A stretch of DNA of 64,000 nucleotides from positions 310,001 through 374,000 of the forward strand of contig NZ_JBMGPW010000001.1 in assembly GCF_049060325.1 (NCBI RefSeq). Direction: 5' to 3'. The stretch is from Vescimonas sanitatis (lineage in GTDB: Bacteria > Bacillota > Clostridia > Oscillospirales > Oscillospiraceae). Position numbers and translations under genes: made by a program. A model generated the notes under the pieces. The model made no database searches, was not told where the DNA came from, and was given only the letters and a program-made list of their open reading frames with translations. Of the stretch, positions 16,143 to 24,514 are shown piece after piece; positions within the stretch are counted from its first letter, which is position 1; the number at the start of each line of letters is the position of its first letter.

Positions 16143-19100
16143 ATGGCTAAGAAGTCTATGGCTATGACCATCACCGAAAAAAAGACCAAGCAGAGCAAGG
16201 CAGGGGCGCGCATTGCGTCCCTGCCCTCTGCGCTTCCTGCGCTGCAGATGCCGAAGCTGAAGACTCCGGCAAAGACATCGGGGACGCAGATGCCCGTGCT
16301 GGGGAAAACTACGTCCAAGGGCGTGCAGTCCGTGGCGAACGGATCCGGCACACAGAGTGGCGGGAGAACCACGGCACCGAAGGTGAAGACCGTGAAGCCG
16401 GCGCAGCAGTCGGCGACAGACCGGGCGGCGAACATTCGCGCATTCGGCGCGGGTGACTACTCCGGCGGCGGGGAGCTGCTGGAAAAGACGTACAAGACCG
16501 CACGCGCCGCGGTAAAGGGCATCGGCTCCTCCTACGCCAACATCGGCGGCAGCATCGTGGAGGGCATGGGCAACCTGCAGGAGATCATGCAGAAAGGGGA
16601 AAACGACAACAAGATCCAGCAGATGAAGGACACCAAGGCCTTCTATGAGCAGGCTCTGAAAACCGGCGTCAACCCCAACACCGGCAAGAGGCTGACGGTG
16701 GACCAGAAAAGCCGGTACTACAAGATACTCAACACGCAGTACACCGACGGCAAGATCGCCGAGATGGAGAACATCTACAAGGACGCCACGGCGAGCCAAA
16801 AGGCCCGGACGATGGAGACCGCCAACGATGCCTTCGCCGCTTCGGACCGCCTGAAGGCCAGCGCCGACAAGGACGTGGCCGCCGCCAAGGAGGGCAGCGG
16901 CAAGGTGGGGCAATTCCTTGTGGATCTGGGCTACACCGGCACGCAGCTCCTGGCCGACCTGGCGGCGAACTACATCGCGCCGGGTGCGGGCATGGTATCC
17001 ATGGCCAGCCGCGTATACGGCGACGCCTCCGCCGAGGCCCGGCGGGAGGGTAAGACAGCCGGGCAGCAGGCATTGTCCGGCCTGAAAGGCGCCACCATTG
17101 AGGTGCTGACGGAAAAGCTGTTCGGCGGTCTCGCCAAGGCTTACGGCGCCGGTACGGCGGACGAGCTTGTGGAAAAAGTGGCCGACAAGCTGACCAAGAC
17201 AGAAGCAGGCCAGCGGGCCGCTGTGTGGCTCATCAACTCCGGCGGTGAAGGCCTTGAAGAAGTCGTTTCCGACGTGTTGAACCCGCTGGCGGACCGGGCG
17301 CTGGGGCTGGACGACGGCACCGGGGCCATCTTCACGACGGACGACGCGGCGCAGATGGCCTATGATTTCCTGCTGGGCGGCACTATGGGGCTTATCGGCA
17401 GCAGCGGTCAGCTGCGGAGAGGGCGGACGGTGCAGATGCCGACGCTGGAGCGCACGCAGGATACCAGCACGGCGGAAATGCCGCAGTTTGCCACGGAACC
17501 GGCGGCACAGGACGCGCAGACGGCACCGGTCGTAAACTTTGACGCCGAAACGCAGAACGCCGCAGAGAGGCTTACAGAGCCGAATACGGCGGCGGGGAAA
17601 ATCACCATGCCGCGGGTGACGGACGCCGCGGGGAATACATACGCCCAGCGGCAGGCGGCGGCGACGTTCAACGACGGCTCCAAGAGCGACGCAGAGGGCG
17701 TTCTTGGCCTGCTGCGGTCCAATATCCCTGCCCTTGAGGGCATAGAGCCGGTGGCCAATGTGACCGGCCAAGAGGTGGGGAAAACCGGCAGGGCCACAGA
17801 CCGGGTGTATAACTTCTTCCAGAGCATCGGCGGGAAGGTGCGCCGCGAAGGCTTCGGTGACGTGCTGTTCTCCAAAAGCCGGGTGAGAAACAGCGTAGTC
17901 GGACACGGATCGGGAGAGGCAAAGATCCAACTGGCGGCGGCCGTACCCGGCGTAATAGAAAACGGTGTGCAGATCAACTACACACCGAACTGGAAGGGGA
18001 GAGGGTACGACAGCTATGTGTTTGCCGCGCCTGTGACCTATGATGGGAAACAGACCTATGTGACAGCCATCGTGACAAAGGATGATGCGAACCGCTATTA
18101 TCTGCATGAGGCGCTGGACGCGGAGGGGAATGTGCTTTATAAAAAAGCAGAGGGCTACGACGCCGCCTCCGATAGGCCCACAGCAACACCGCAGGACACT
18201 ATAGCTGACATCGAGCCCTCTGTTGATAGTATAGCACAGACGGAGGGAGCTGTCAACGAGGTGGAGATGCCGGTGATAGGGGAGAGTGCACCGAGCGCAT
18301 TTGTGCGGGACGGCAATATCATCCGGCGGGATACCTCTGAGGCGACGCCGGCAGATGCCATGACGTGGCAGGATGCGTACAACTACGAGAGCCGCAGCGA
18401 CGCACCGGCAGAGGTGACACAGGAGCCTGTCTCCGCGGCAGACCGGGCAGAGATGGATGCCTATATGGACGCGCTGGCGCAGGATGAGAACATCCTCACA
18501 GATGATCCGTACACGCCGGCGGATGCCGTGTATGACGCGCAGCTCCGACGGCTGGCGGAGAGCGAAGCACCTCCGGCAGCAGAACAGGAGCAGGTCCTGC
18601 AGGCCGACCTCGACGAGCTGGCCAGCCTGTACGCCGACCAGGCGGACGTGATCGGCCGCAGGGAGTACCTGCAGGACGCGACCTCTGACATGGTTACAGA
18701 CAGGACCACGCCGAAAAAGCAGAGCAAGCGGGAGGCTGCCCGCGAAGCGTGGGATTTCTTCTACCGCAAGATGGTGGATGCCGGGCACAGCGTCACGAAG
18801 CTGTCCGAGGCGGTCGGCGATCCGTACCTGTATCAGTTCTACAACCAGGCACGGGCGTCGTCCTCTGCCGGGGTGAACATGATCACGGATGCCCAGACGG
18901 ACGTGAGGGGCAGGAAGGTGGGGGACAGCCTCAACGATGTGTTCTCGCCCATCCGCGCAAGAGGGGAGGACCTCTACCACGACTTCCAGCTCTATATGTT
19001 CGACCTGCACAACATCGACCGCATGAGCCTCTCCGAAGGAAAAGCGGAAAAGGTGCTGGAGGCGAAGGCGGCGCTGCGCGACTTCGACACCGAAAATCCG

Positions 19101-21944
19101 GACATCCGGACGGACACCGCCGCCCAGCTTCACCGGCTGACGGAGGATCCGGATCCGGACATCGCGGCGCTGGCGCGTGAGAGGGAGAGGCTGCTGCGGA
19201 ATTTGGACAAGGCCGAGGCCATCCAGGACAAGCCGGTGTTCGACTATGAATTTTCCGCAGAGGACAGCCGAGCCCGCGCCGAGAAGCTGCTGGCGCAGCA
19301 CCCGGAGTTCGCGGAGTACCAGGCACAGGTACGGAAGTACATCGACAACATGATGCAGTACCGGGTGGACAGCGGGCTTATGACACAGGAGAACGCGGAC
19401 TTCCTCAAGGAGTTCTATCCCAACTATGTGCCCACCATGCGCGTGCAGGACAAGGACGCCGCGGGCCGGGGCCGGGATCTGAACGCGGTGCGTATCGGCA
19501 AGACAGTGGGCCGCGCACAGGGCGGCACGGAACGCCTTGTGCCGCTGCATGAGGCGCTGGGCAAGCAGACGATGAAGGTCGTGCGTGAGGGAAGCAAAAA
19601 CCGCTTCGCGGACCGGCTGCTGCGCGACTATCTCCGGACGGGCGACACGGACGCGGTAAACCGCTACGTCAAGGAGGCAAGCCAGTACGAGCATGAGTTC
19701 AACCCGGAGACACTGGACGATGCCGCCATCGAGAGGCCCAGCAAGGACAAGATCGTCACGGCCTATATGGATGGCAAGCTGTGGGAAATGACGGTGGACG
19801 ACACGCTGTTCGATGCCGTGAAAGCGCTGTCGCCGGATACGGCGGAGAGCAACAAGCTGACGCGCGTGGCCCGCGGCGCCAACAACCTGTTCAAGTCGCT
19901 GGTAACGGGCTACAACCCGACGTTCCTTGCCAGGAACGTGATCCGGGACCTGCAGACTGCGGGACTGAATACGCGGGACGCTGCGGCGTTTGCGCGGAAC
20001 TATCCGCGGGCACTGGCGGAGATAAAGAACAACGGGGAATACTGGCAGCTCTACAAGGCGCTGGGCGGCGTCTACTCCTCCGTGTTCGACTACACCACCG
20101 GCACCATCAAGGAGCCGAAGGGACGGATGGGCAAGGTGATGGCGCGTGTGGAGGCGCTGAACATGGCGGCGGAGCAGGCCCCGCGTCTGGCGGAGTTTAT
20201 GGGCGTCATGCAGGAGGCGGAGGCCGCAAAACAGCGCGGCGAAGCGGTAAGCGACCTCGCGGCCGAGGCGGACGCGCTCTATGCCGCCGCCGATATCACC
20301 GTGAACTTCGGACGCTCCGGCTCGCTGGGCAAGGTGCTGAACGCCAACTATGTACCCTTCCTGAACCCCGGCGTGCAGGGGCTTGACAAGCTCGTCCGGC
20401 GGGTGACGGAGACCAAGGGCGCAAAGGAGTGGGCCAAGCTGGCGGCGCGGGCCGTGGCGCTGGGCATCGCTCCGTCCCTGCTGAACGCGCTGCTGTACCA
20501 CGACGATGACGAGTGGGACGATCTGCGGGACAGCGACAAGGACACGAACTATATGTTCAAGCTGGGCAACGGCTACTGGCTGAAGATCCCGAAGGGACGC
20601 GAACTGTCCCTGCTGGGCATCACGGCGGACCGCGTGGCGGATGCGGTGAGGGGGGAGGACGTGGACATTCTCTCCACCATCAACACCATGGGCAACCAGG
20701 TCGCCCCGGCGAACCCGCTGACCAGCAACATCTTTTCCGCGCTCATCGACTCCCAGCTCCTCAACCCGGACAGTCCGGGGCGGACGTGGTACGGTGGAGA
20801 CATTGAGAGCCGGCGCCTGCAGAACTACGCACCGGGCGAGCGCTACGACAGCAGTACGGACGTGTTCTCCAAGGCCGTGGGCAAGGCGCTGGGCATCTCG
20901 CCGAAAAAGCTGAACTATGTGCTGGATCAGTACAGCGGCGTACTGGGCGATTTCCTCCTGCCGGTGCTGACACCGCAGGCCGAGCGCGGTATGTTTGAAA
21001 AGGCCTTCACGGTGGACGTCATGAGCAGCAACCGCGTAAGCGGCGACTTCTACGACGAGGCCAACGAACTGAAGTATGCCAAGAACGCCGGCGACGTGGC
21101 ATCCGGCGTGGTGAGCCGCTGGTGGAACAAGCAGCAGACCGCCTGTTCCGACCTGTGGAAACAGATCCGCGAGGTGGAAGCGTCCACGGAGCTGTCCGAC
21201 AGTGAGAAAAAGCAGCAGACGCGAGAGCTGAAGGCCATCGTGACCGGCATCCAGAAAAACGCCATCGCGCAGGAAGACGTATTCCGCGCCGCTGTGGAAA
21301 GCCACCTTGCGGCCGGAGAGGATGAGGACACCGCGTACCGCGAGGCCAACAAGGACTGCTTCGGCGCCGAGTACGCCCTGCAGGTGTACAACAAGGATGT
21401 GTACGAGAGAGCGCGGGATGCGAAGGAGAATGGCGTGCCCTATGACGATTTCTATACATACTACTTCGGAACAAAGGGCATCAAGGCCACCAGCACGGAG
21501 AGCGCCGTGTCCCAGAAGTTCGACTACCTGCAGCGGTCCGGCATCAGCGAGGAAGCACAGGCGGAGATCTATTTCGCGGACATGGCCAGCGACAAGACGC
21601 TGCTCACACAGGCCGAGCTGGAAATGTCTGCGGGGATCACGGCGACGCAGTATTACAACTACAAGGCGGCCACGTCGTCCATGAGCAAGAAGGCCGAGAA
21701 GCTGGAGGTCATCGCGGCCATGGATCTGACCTCCGAGCAGAAGGATGCACTCTACTACTCGGAAGGGTGGGCCGAGAGCAAGATCTATGAAGCACCGTGG
21801 CGCTCCGGCAGATCCGCGGGCGTGTCTATGCCGGTGCTGGGCGGCAGCGGCGTGACCATGCCTGTGCTGGGTAGCCGGGAAAGCTCCGGCGTACAGATGC
21901 CTGTGCTGGGCGGCGGTACGGTGAAAATGCCGGTGCTGAAGTAA
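16143..21944 (+). CDS. Large polyvalent internal virion protein (1,933 aa)
   Basis: This is probably a protein ejected with the phage genome. A helical N-terminal part includes two Ala/Gly-rich segments that could cross membranes (about residues 260-300 and 390-420). Around residues 560-690 a basic/beta region with HGSGEAKIQ and YDSYVFAAPVTYDGK resembles the barnase/EndoU/RelE-like nuclease domains seen in such phage proteins. About 1245-1500 resembles large-polyvalent-protein domain LPD38 (NNLFKSLVTGYNPTFLARN). The short motif MPVLG occurs at residues 50, 1896, 1906 and 1919, with MPVIG at 709 and MPVLK at 1929. Domain names are from memory of family patterns. Confidence 0.75.
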   Translation: MAKKSMAMTITEKKTKQSKAGARIASLPSALPALQMPKLKTPAKTSGTQMPVLGKTTSKGVQSVANGSGTQSGGRTTAPKVKTVKPAQQSATDRAANIRAFGAGDYSGGGELLEKTYKTARAAVKGIGSSYANIGGSIVEGMGNLQEIMQKGENDNKIQQMKDTKAFYEQALKTGVNPNTGKRLTVDQKSRYYKILNTQYTDGKIAEMENIYKDATASQKARTMETANDAFAASDRLKASADKDVAAAKEGSGKVGQFLVDLGYTGTQLLADLAANYIAPGAGMVSMASRVYGDASAEARREGKTAGQQALSGLKGATIEVLTEKLFGGLAKAYGAGTADELVEKVADKLTKTEAGQRAAVWLINSGGEGLEEVVSDVLNPLADRALGLDDGTGAIFTTDDAAQMAYDFLLGGTMGLIGSSGQLRRGRTVQMPTLERTQDTSTAEMPQFATEPAAQDAQTAPVVNFDAETQNAAERLTEPNTAAGKITMPRVTDAAGNTYAQRQAAATFNDGSKSDAEGVLGLLRSNIPALEGIEPVANVTGQEVGKTGRATDRVYNFFQSIGGKVRREGFGDVLFSKSRVRNSVVGHGSGEAKIQLAAAVPGVIENGVQINYTPNWKGRGYDSYVFAAPVTYDGKQTYVTAIVTKDDANRYYLHEALDAEGNVLYKKAEGYDAASDRPTATPQDTIADIEPSVDSIAQTEGAVNEVEMPVIGESAPSAFVRDGNIIRRDTSEATPADAMTWQDAYNYESRSDAPAEVTQEPVSAADRAEMDAYMDALAQDENILTDDPYTPADAVYDAQLRRLAESEAPPAAEQEQVLQADLDELASLYADQADVIGRREYLQDATSDMVTDRTTPKKQSKREAAREAWDFFYRKMVDAGHSVTKLSEAVGDPYLYQFYNQARASSSAGVNMITDAQTDVRGRKVGDSLNDVFSPIRARGEDLYHDFQLYMFDLHNIDRMSLSEGKAEKVLEAKAALRDFDTENPDIRTDTAAQLHRLTEDPDPDIAALARERERLLRNLDKAEAIQDKPVFDYEFSAEDSRARAEKLLAQHPEFAEYQAQVRKYIDNMMQYRVDSGLMTQENADFLKEFYPNYVPTMRVQDKDAAGRGRDLNAVRIGKTVGRAQGGTERLVPLHEALGKQTMKVVREGSKNRFADRLLRDYLRTGDTDAVNRYVKEASQYEHEFNPETLDDAAIERPSKDKIVTAYMDGKLWEMTVDDTLFDAVKALSPDTAESNKLTRVARGANNLFKSLVTGYNPTFLARNVIRDLQTAGLNTRDAAAFARNYPRALAEIKNNGEYWQLYKALGGVYSSVFDYTTGTIKEPKGRMGKVMARVEALNMAAEQAPRLAEFMGVMQEAEAAKQRGEAVSDLAAEADALYAAADITVNFGRSGSLGKVLNANYVPFLNPGVQGLDKLVRRVTETKGAKEWAKLAARAVALGIAPSLLNALLYHDDDEWDDLRDSDKDTNYMFKLGNGYWLKIPKGRELSLLGITADRVADAVRGEDVDILSTINTMGNQVAPANPLTSNIFSALIDSQLLNPDSPGRTWYGGDIESRRLQNYAPGERYDSSTDVFSKAVGKALGISPKKLNYVLDQYSGVLGDFLLPVLTPQAERGMFEKAFTVDVMSSNRVSGDFYDEANELKYAKNAGDVASGVVSRWWNKQQTACSDLWKQIREVEASTELSDSEKKQQTRELKAIVTGIQKNAIAQEDVFRAAVESHLAAGEDEDTAYREANKDCFGAEYALQVYNKDVYERARDAKENGVPYDDFYTYYFGTKGIKATSTESAVSQKFDYLQRSGISEEAQAEIYFADMASDKTLLTQAELEMSAGITATQYYNYKAATSSMSKKAEKLEVIAAMDLTSEQKDALYYSEGWAESKIYEAPWRSGRSAGVSMPVLGGSGVTMPVLGSRESSGVQMPVLGGGTVKMPVLK

Positions 21945-21945
21945 A

Positions 21946-21975
21946 GAAGGGCGCGAGGAATGCCTCGCGCCCTTC
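21946..21975 (+). terminator. Terminator of the late structural operon
   Basis: A perfect 13-bp GC-rich stem (21946-21958 with 21963-21975, loop AATG) begins two bases after the stop codon of the 1,933-aa gene. The T tract after it is weak (GGTTATTC). Confidence 0.75.
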
Positions 21976-22008
21976 GGTTATTCGTTTGCGATTTTGACAA
22001 AGGCAGCG

Positions 22009-22037
22009 TTGACAGCGGGAACTCCGGTGGGTATAAT
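22009..22037 (+). promoter_or_regulatory. Consensus sigma-A promoter
   Basis: TTGACA and TATAAT, both perfect, with a 17-bp spacer. It lies 34 bases before the ATG of the 100-aa coiled-coil gene. A perfect host-type promoter at the end of a prophage suggests constant expression in the lysogen. Confidence 0.9.
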
Positions 22038-22070
22038 GGGCATATCTTGAATGGGCGGGAGGAACGCGAT

Positions 22071-22373
22071 ATGCTGAACGAAAAAGATATGCAGGCGATA
22101 TCGGAGTTGGTAGACGAGAAAATCGGCGCATCGGAGAAACGGATGTCTGAGATGATCGACGACCGTATCAGCGCGTCGGAACGGCGGATGCAGGTGTTGA
22201 TCGAAAACACTGTGGCGCCCAAGTTCGATCTCGTGATGGAGGCCCTGGACGGCATCCGAGAACAACTCGTGCCGCGCTCTCGCGTTGATGACCTTGAAGA
22301 TGAGGTGAAGTTCCTGAAGGTCGTTGTGCGGCAAATGTCTGAGCGCATGGCCGCGCTGGAAAAGGCCAACTGA
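22071..22373 (+). CDS. Coiled-coil protein expressed from its own promoter, likely lysogenic cargo (100 aa)
   Basis: The ATG at 22071 has GGGAGGAAC upstream. The protein is nearly all helix and charged, with heptads such as ISELVDEKIGASEKRM and VDDLEDEVKFLKVVVRQM. It resembles small phage coiled-coil proteins that have no assigned function. It stands alone between two terminators, with a consensus promoter, outside the late operon. This layout is typical of a moron, a gene active in the dormant prophage. A role in superinfection exclusion or host interaction is possible but unproven. Confidence 0.75.
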   Translation: MLNEKDMQAISELVDEKIGASEKRMSEMIDDRISASERRMQVLIENTVAPKFDLVMEALDGIREQLVPRSRVDDLEDEVKFLKVVVRQMSERMAALEKAN

Positions 22374-22384
22374 ATAAAATAGAG

Positions 22385-22412
22385 AAGCCGGAGAGCTGAG
22401 GCTCTCCGGCTT
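22385..22412. terminator. Bidirectional terminator
   Basis: An 11 to 12-bp stem (22385-22396 with 22401-22412, loop TGAG) lies between the convergent 100-aa and 180-aa genes. T residues follow on the plus strand and A residues precede it, so it can serve both genes. Confidence 0.8.
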
Positions 22413-22425
22413 TGTGCTTGCGAGA

Positions 22426-22968
22426 TTAGTTACCCAGGACTGGCATTTCAGCAATAGAACAGGAGGGACACGTTTTATACCCCTTACCTGCGGCAAGCTC
22501 TGTGTTGAATATCCAGTATCCGGCCGACAGGTCACATTTCGAGCAGGTGGGATCCCGGTGATACATACGGCCCCCGGTAGGAACTACACAGGCGTTGTCT
22601 GCGTAAAGAGAGAGGGCGTCAAGCTCGTCCCGTAGGCGCTTGACGGTGGACGTGAGGTTCGATATGCTGGTGCGCGCGTTGGCGTTGTTCTCCTGGGTAT
22701 CAAGCAAGGCAGCACGGCACTCCGAGTAAGAGATCTCCCGTGCCACGCTGATAGCCAGGGAAGCAAGCAGCGCGACGGAAAGGACGATGACTGCCACAGA
22801 AGGCCTGCGCTTGCGGCGCTTCTTAGGGGCTACGGCACGCCGGGGATCATAGCCGCAATCGCAAGGGGAGCCGGAATGGTTTAGACAGCCGCAGGCCGGG
22901 CAGGTATACCATGTGTCCGTGATGGGCTCGTCCTGCACCTCGGTATATTCGACATCGACAAAATCCAT
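22426..22968 (-). CDS. Membrane-anchored zinc-ribbon / Ada-like metal-binding protein (180 aa), prophage end gene
   Basis: Residues 1-45 contain a zinc ribbon (CPACGCLNHSGSPCDCG), residues 46-55 are very basic, residues 56-78 form one transmembrane helix, and residues 80-122 form a coiled coil. The C-terminal part has C-x-x-C pairs with the look of an Ada/metal-binding domain (YHRDPTCSKCD, then KTCPSC). The last residues are AEMPVLGN, sharing MPVLG with the large virion protein. It is the last gene before the attachment site and runs against the late genes, so it is probably a lysogenic cargo gene. Function unknown. Confidence 0.7.
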   Translation of the reverse strand: MDFVDVEYTEVQDEPITDTWYTCPACGCLNHSGSPCDCGYDPRRAVAPKKRRKRRPSVAVIVLSVALLASLAISVAREISYSECRAALLDTQENNANARTSISNLTSTVKRLRDELDALSLYADNACVVPTGGRMYHRDPTCSKCDLSAGYWIFNTELAAGKGYKTCPSCSIAEMPVLGN

Positions 22969-23016
22969 AGCGATACCTCCTTTATGGCATTAGAATAGAC
23001 GAGGCATCGGGATTTG

Positions 23017-23172
23017 TCAAATGCTATGAAGCGAAAACGAGAATTTTACGTTGCACTTTCGTAGTCTGTTGGTGTCCGGGCCACCATACTGACTGATAAT
23101 GACCGCTGCCAGCTTGGGGTTGGGATTCTTGATCTTCACAGGGTATTGCAGCTTTTTCTCATAGACAAACAT
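23017..23172 (-). pseudogene. cotJC: 5' end of cotJC, interrupted by the prophage
   Basis: The frame starts at 23172, three bases after the cotJA-cotJB stop. The first 33 residues match the CotJC spore-coat family (manganese-catalase fold), with MFVYEKKLQYPVKI, NPKLA and QYGGPD clearly seen. The family then continues with GELAAALRYL, but here the frame reads TNRLRKCN and stops after 51 codons. The break at about 23,073 is therefore best explained by prophage insertion. The rest of cotJC should lie at the other end of the prophage, left of this window. Gene decay without insertion is the alternative. Confidence 0.85.
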
Positions 23173-23175
23173 GGC

Positions 23176-23640
23176 TCAGTTCCCCTTTCCATCCCACGGC
23201 CACGGGTCGTTCAGCCATTGGTAGCTGCCCGGCGTGATATCCGTCTGCATCAACGGTCCGCACTTTTCCTGATAGCGTTTACGCCCCTCCTGGCCCAGCC
23301 GGATGTATGACCAGTACAGCTCCAAAGCCTGCTGGTCATCTGCGTGTGTGGTCAGGTACAGCCCCAGCTCATCAATGGCAAAATCCAGCGCCATCAGCTC
23401 CAGCAGGGGACCGTCTACCTGTGGAAAGCGGGACCGCAACTCCTTGTGGAAGGGAAGATCAAGGCCGGGAAAGAGTGTGCCCTGCCGCAGGGCCTCCTGG
23501 TCGTCGTAGCGCACGGGGTCTGTACCCTGCATGGCCACATAGGGGAAAGCCAGCGCACCGCAGGCCGGAAGCTGGCCGGTACCTTCGCCGCAGGCGGGCT
23601 GTGTTTCCGCCCGCGCTGCCGCCGTTTTCTCTGTATACAA
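23176..23640 (-). CDS. CotJA-CotJB fusion spore-coat protein (154 aa)
   Basis: Residues about 30-62 match CotJA (FPYVAMQ, then EALRQGTLFPGLDLPFHKEL), and residues about 75-150 match CotJB (LLELMALDFAIDELGLYLTTH, then ALELYWSYI and KCGPL). In most Clostridia and Bacilli these are two genes followed by cotJC; here they are one frame. The start codon is TTG at 23640, with AAAAGGAGG nine bases upstream. The operon is usually made in the mother cell under sigma-E. The coat function here is inferred from the family. Confidence 0.82.
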   Translation of the reverse strand: MYTEKTAAARAETQPACGEGTGQLPACGALAFPYVAMQGTDPVRYDDQEALRQGTLFPGLDLPFHKELRSRFPQVDGPLLELMALDFAIDELGLYLTTHADDQQALELYWSYIRLGQEGRKRYQEKCGPLMQTDITPGSYQWLNDPWPWDGKGN

Positions 23641-23729
23641 GAGAATTTCCTCCTTTTGTCGGTAGTGGAGCCGTTCACAGCGGCTCGCTATATCTTATGC
23701 CTTGGCGGTTTGGACGGTGAAGAAAATCG

Positions 23730-23758
23730 TTTTCAATTTTGCTATGCTGTGTTACAAT
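23730..23758 (+). promoter_or_regulatory. Candidate promoter before cwlD
   Basis: TTTTCA and TACAAT with a 17-bp spacer lie 42 bases before the cwlD start. The match to sigma-A is moderate. cwlD of other spore formers is mainly transcribed late in sporulation, and I could not find a clear forespore-type promoter. Confidence 0.4.
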
Positions 23759-23800
23759 GAAGAAAACACACATAAACTCTCCCGGAGGGGAGGGAGGTCC

Positions 23801-24511
23801 ATGGTGTTGCTGCTTCGCAAACGACATCTGCTGACAGTTGTGGCCGCGGCAGCGTTGTGCGGTGCACTGCTGCTGACCGCGCGTCCCGGGGCGGCGGCCG
23901 TTTCGGGCAGCGCTTCGCCACAGCGGGCGGTCATCTTGGATGCCGGCCACGGCGGCGCGGACGGCGGGGCGGTGTCGGACAGCGGTGTGGCCGAAAGCGG
24001 CCTGAATTTGGCCATTACCCTGCGCCTGGCGGATGTGCTGACCTTCTGCGGCTATGAAGTGCTGCTGACCCGGACAGGGGAGGAGGCCCTATGTGACGAT
24101 CCTGCCGCTACGCTGCGGCAGCAGAAGGTATCCGACACGAAAAAGCGTGTTGAGATCATCAACAGCTGCGCTGACGCTTGGCTCATCAGTATCCACCAGA
24201 ACAGCCTGCCGGGTCATCCCGGTGTCAGCGGTGCACAGGTCTTCCATAACGGACAGGACGGTGCAGAAGCGCTGGCGCTGTGCATTCAGAACGATCTGAA
24301 TATGGCTGTTAATACCCGGGAAAAAGCAGCAAAGCGTATCGACGACAGCATTTACATCATGAAGCATGCGGACTGCCCCGCCGTGCTGGTGGAATGCGGA
24401 TTTCTGTCAAACCCGGAGGAGACGGTGCTGCTTCAGCAGCCAGACTATCAACTGCACATGGCCGCTGCCATCGCAGCGGGTTTTTGCCAATACTGTACAA
24501 ATGAGGGATGA
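23801..24511 (+). CDS. cwlD: CwlD, germination-specific N-acetylmuramoyl-L-alanine amidase (236 aa)
   Basis: CwlD removes side peptides from spore peptidoglycan so that muramic lactam, the mark for germination lytic enzymes, can be made. An N-terminal hydrophobic segment (residues 5-30) serves as signal or anchor. The amidase_3 domain shows LDAGHGGADGGA (zinc His and nearby Glu), SIHQNS and VLVECGFLSNPEE. The start at 23801 is preferred because GGAGGGAGG lies just before it and the hydrophobic segment follows directly; an upstream frame extension is not protein-like. It is followed three bases later by radA. Confidence 0.9.
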   Translation: MVLLLRKRHLLTVVAAAALCGALLLTARPGAAAVSGSASPQRAVILDAGHGGADGGAVSDSGVAESGLNLAITLRLADVLTFCGYEVLLTRTGEEALCDDPAATLRQQKVSDTKKRVEIINSCADAWLISIHQNSLPGHPGVSGAQVFHNGQDGAEALALCIQNDLNMAVNTREKAAKRIDDSIYIMKHADCPAVLVECGFLSNPEETVLLQQPDYQLHMAAAIAAGFCQYCTNEG

Positions 24512-24514
24512 AAT

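Larger units (their letters stand above)
1..23073. mobile_element. Prophage, right-hand part (podovirus-like, carries a DGR)
   Basis: A continuous run of plus-strand phage structural and lysis genes fills this stretch, ending with one short leftward gene. Portal, scaffold, capsid, connector, nozzle, fibre, holin and amidase genes are present, but no tape-measure, tube or sheath gene, which points to a short-tailed phage. The left end and the lysogeny genes lie outside the window. The right end is placed at about 23,073, because a cotJC reading frame matches its family for 33 codons and then changes abruptly to phage DNA. The exact crossover base is not known. Confidence 0.9.

Noticed and set aside
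14718..21305. A 2,195-codon open frame on the minus strand
   Set aside because: It lies opposite the virion protein genes and its composition (rich in His, Arg, Leu and Val, no domain pattern) is that of a GC-driven shadow frame. No ribosome site is seen.
23641..23760. A sigma-E promoter for the cotJ operon
   Set aside because: A -10-like CATAAGAT is found on the minus strand, but no -35 match lies at the proper distance, so I do not annotate it.
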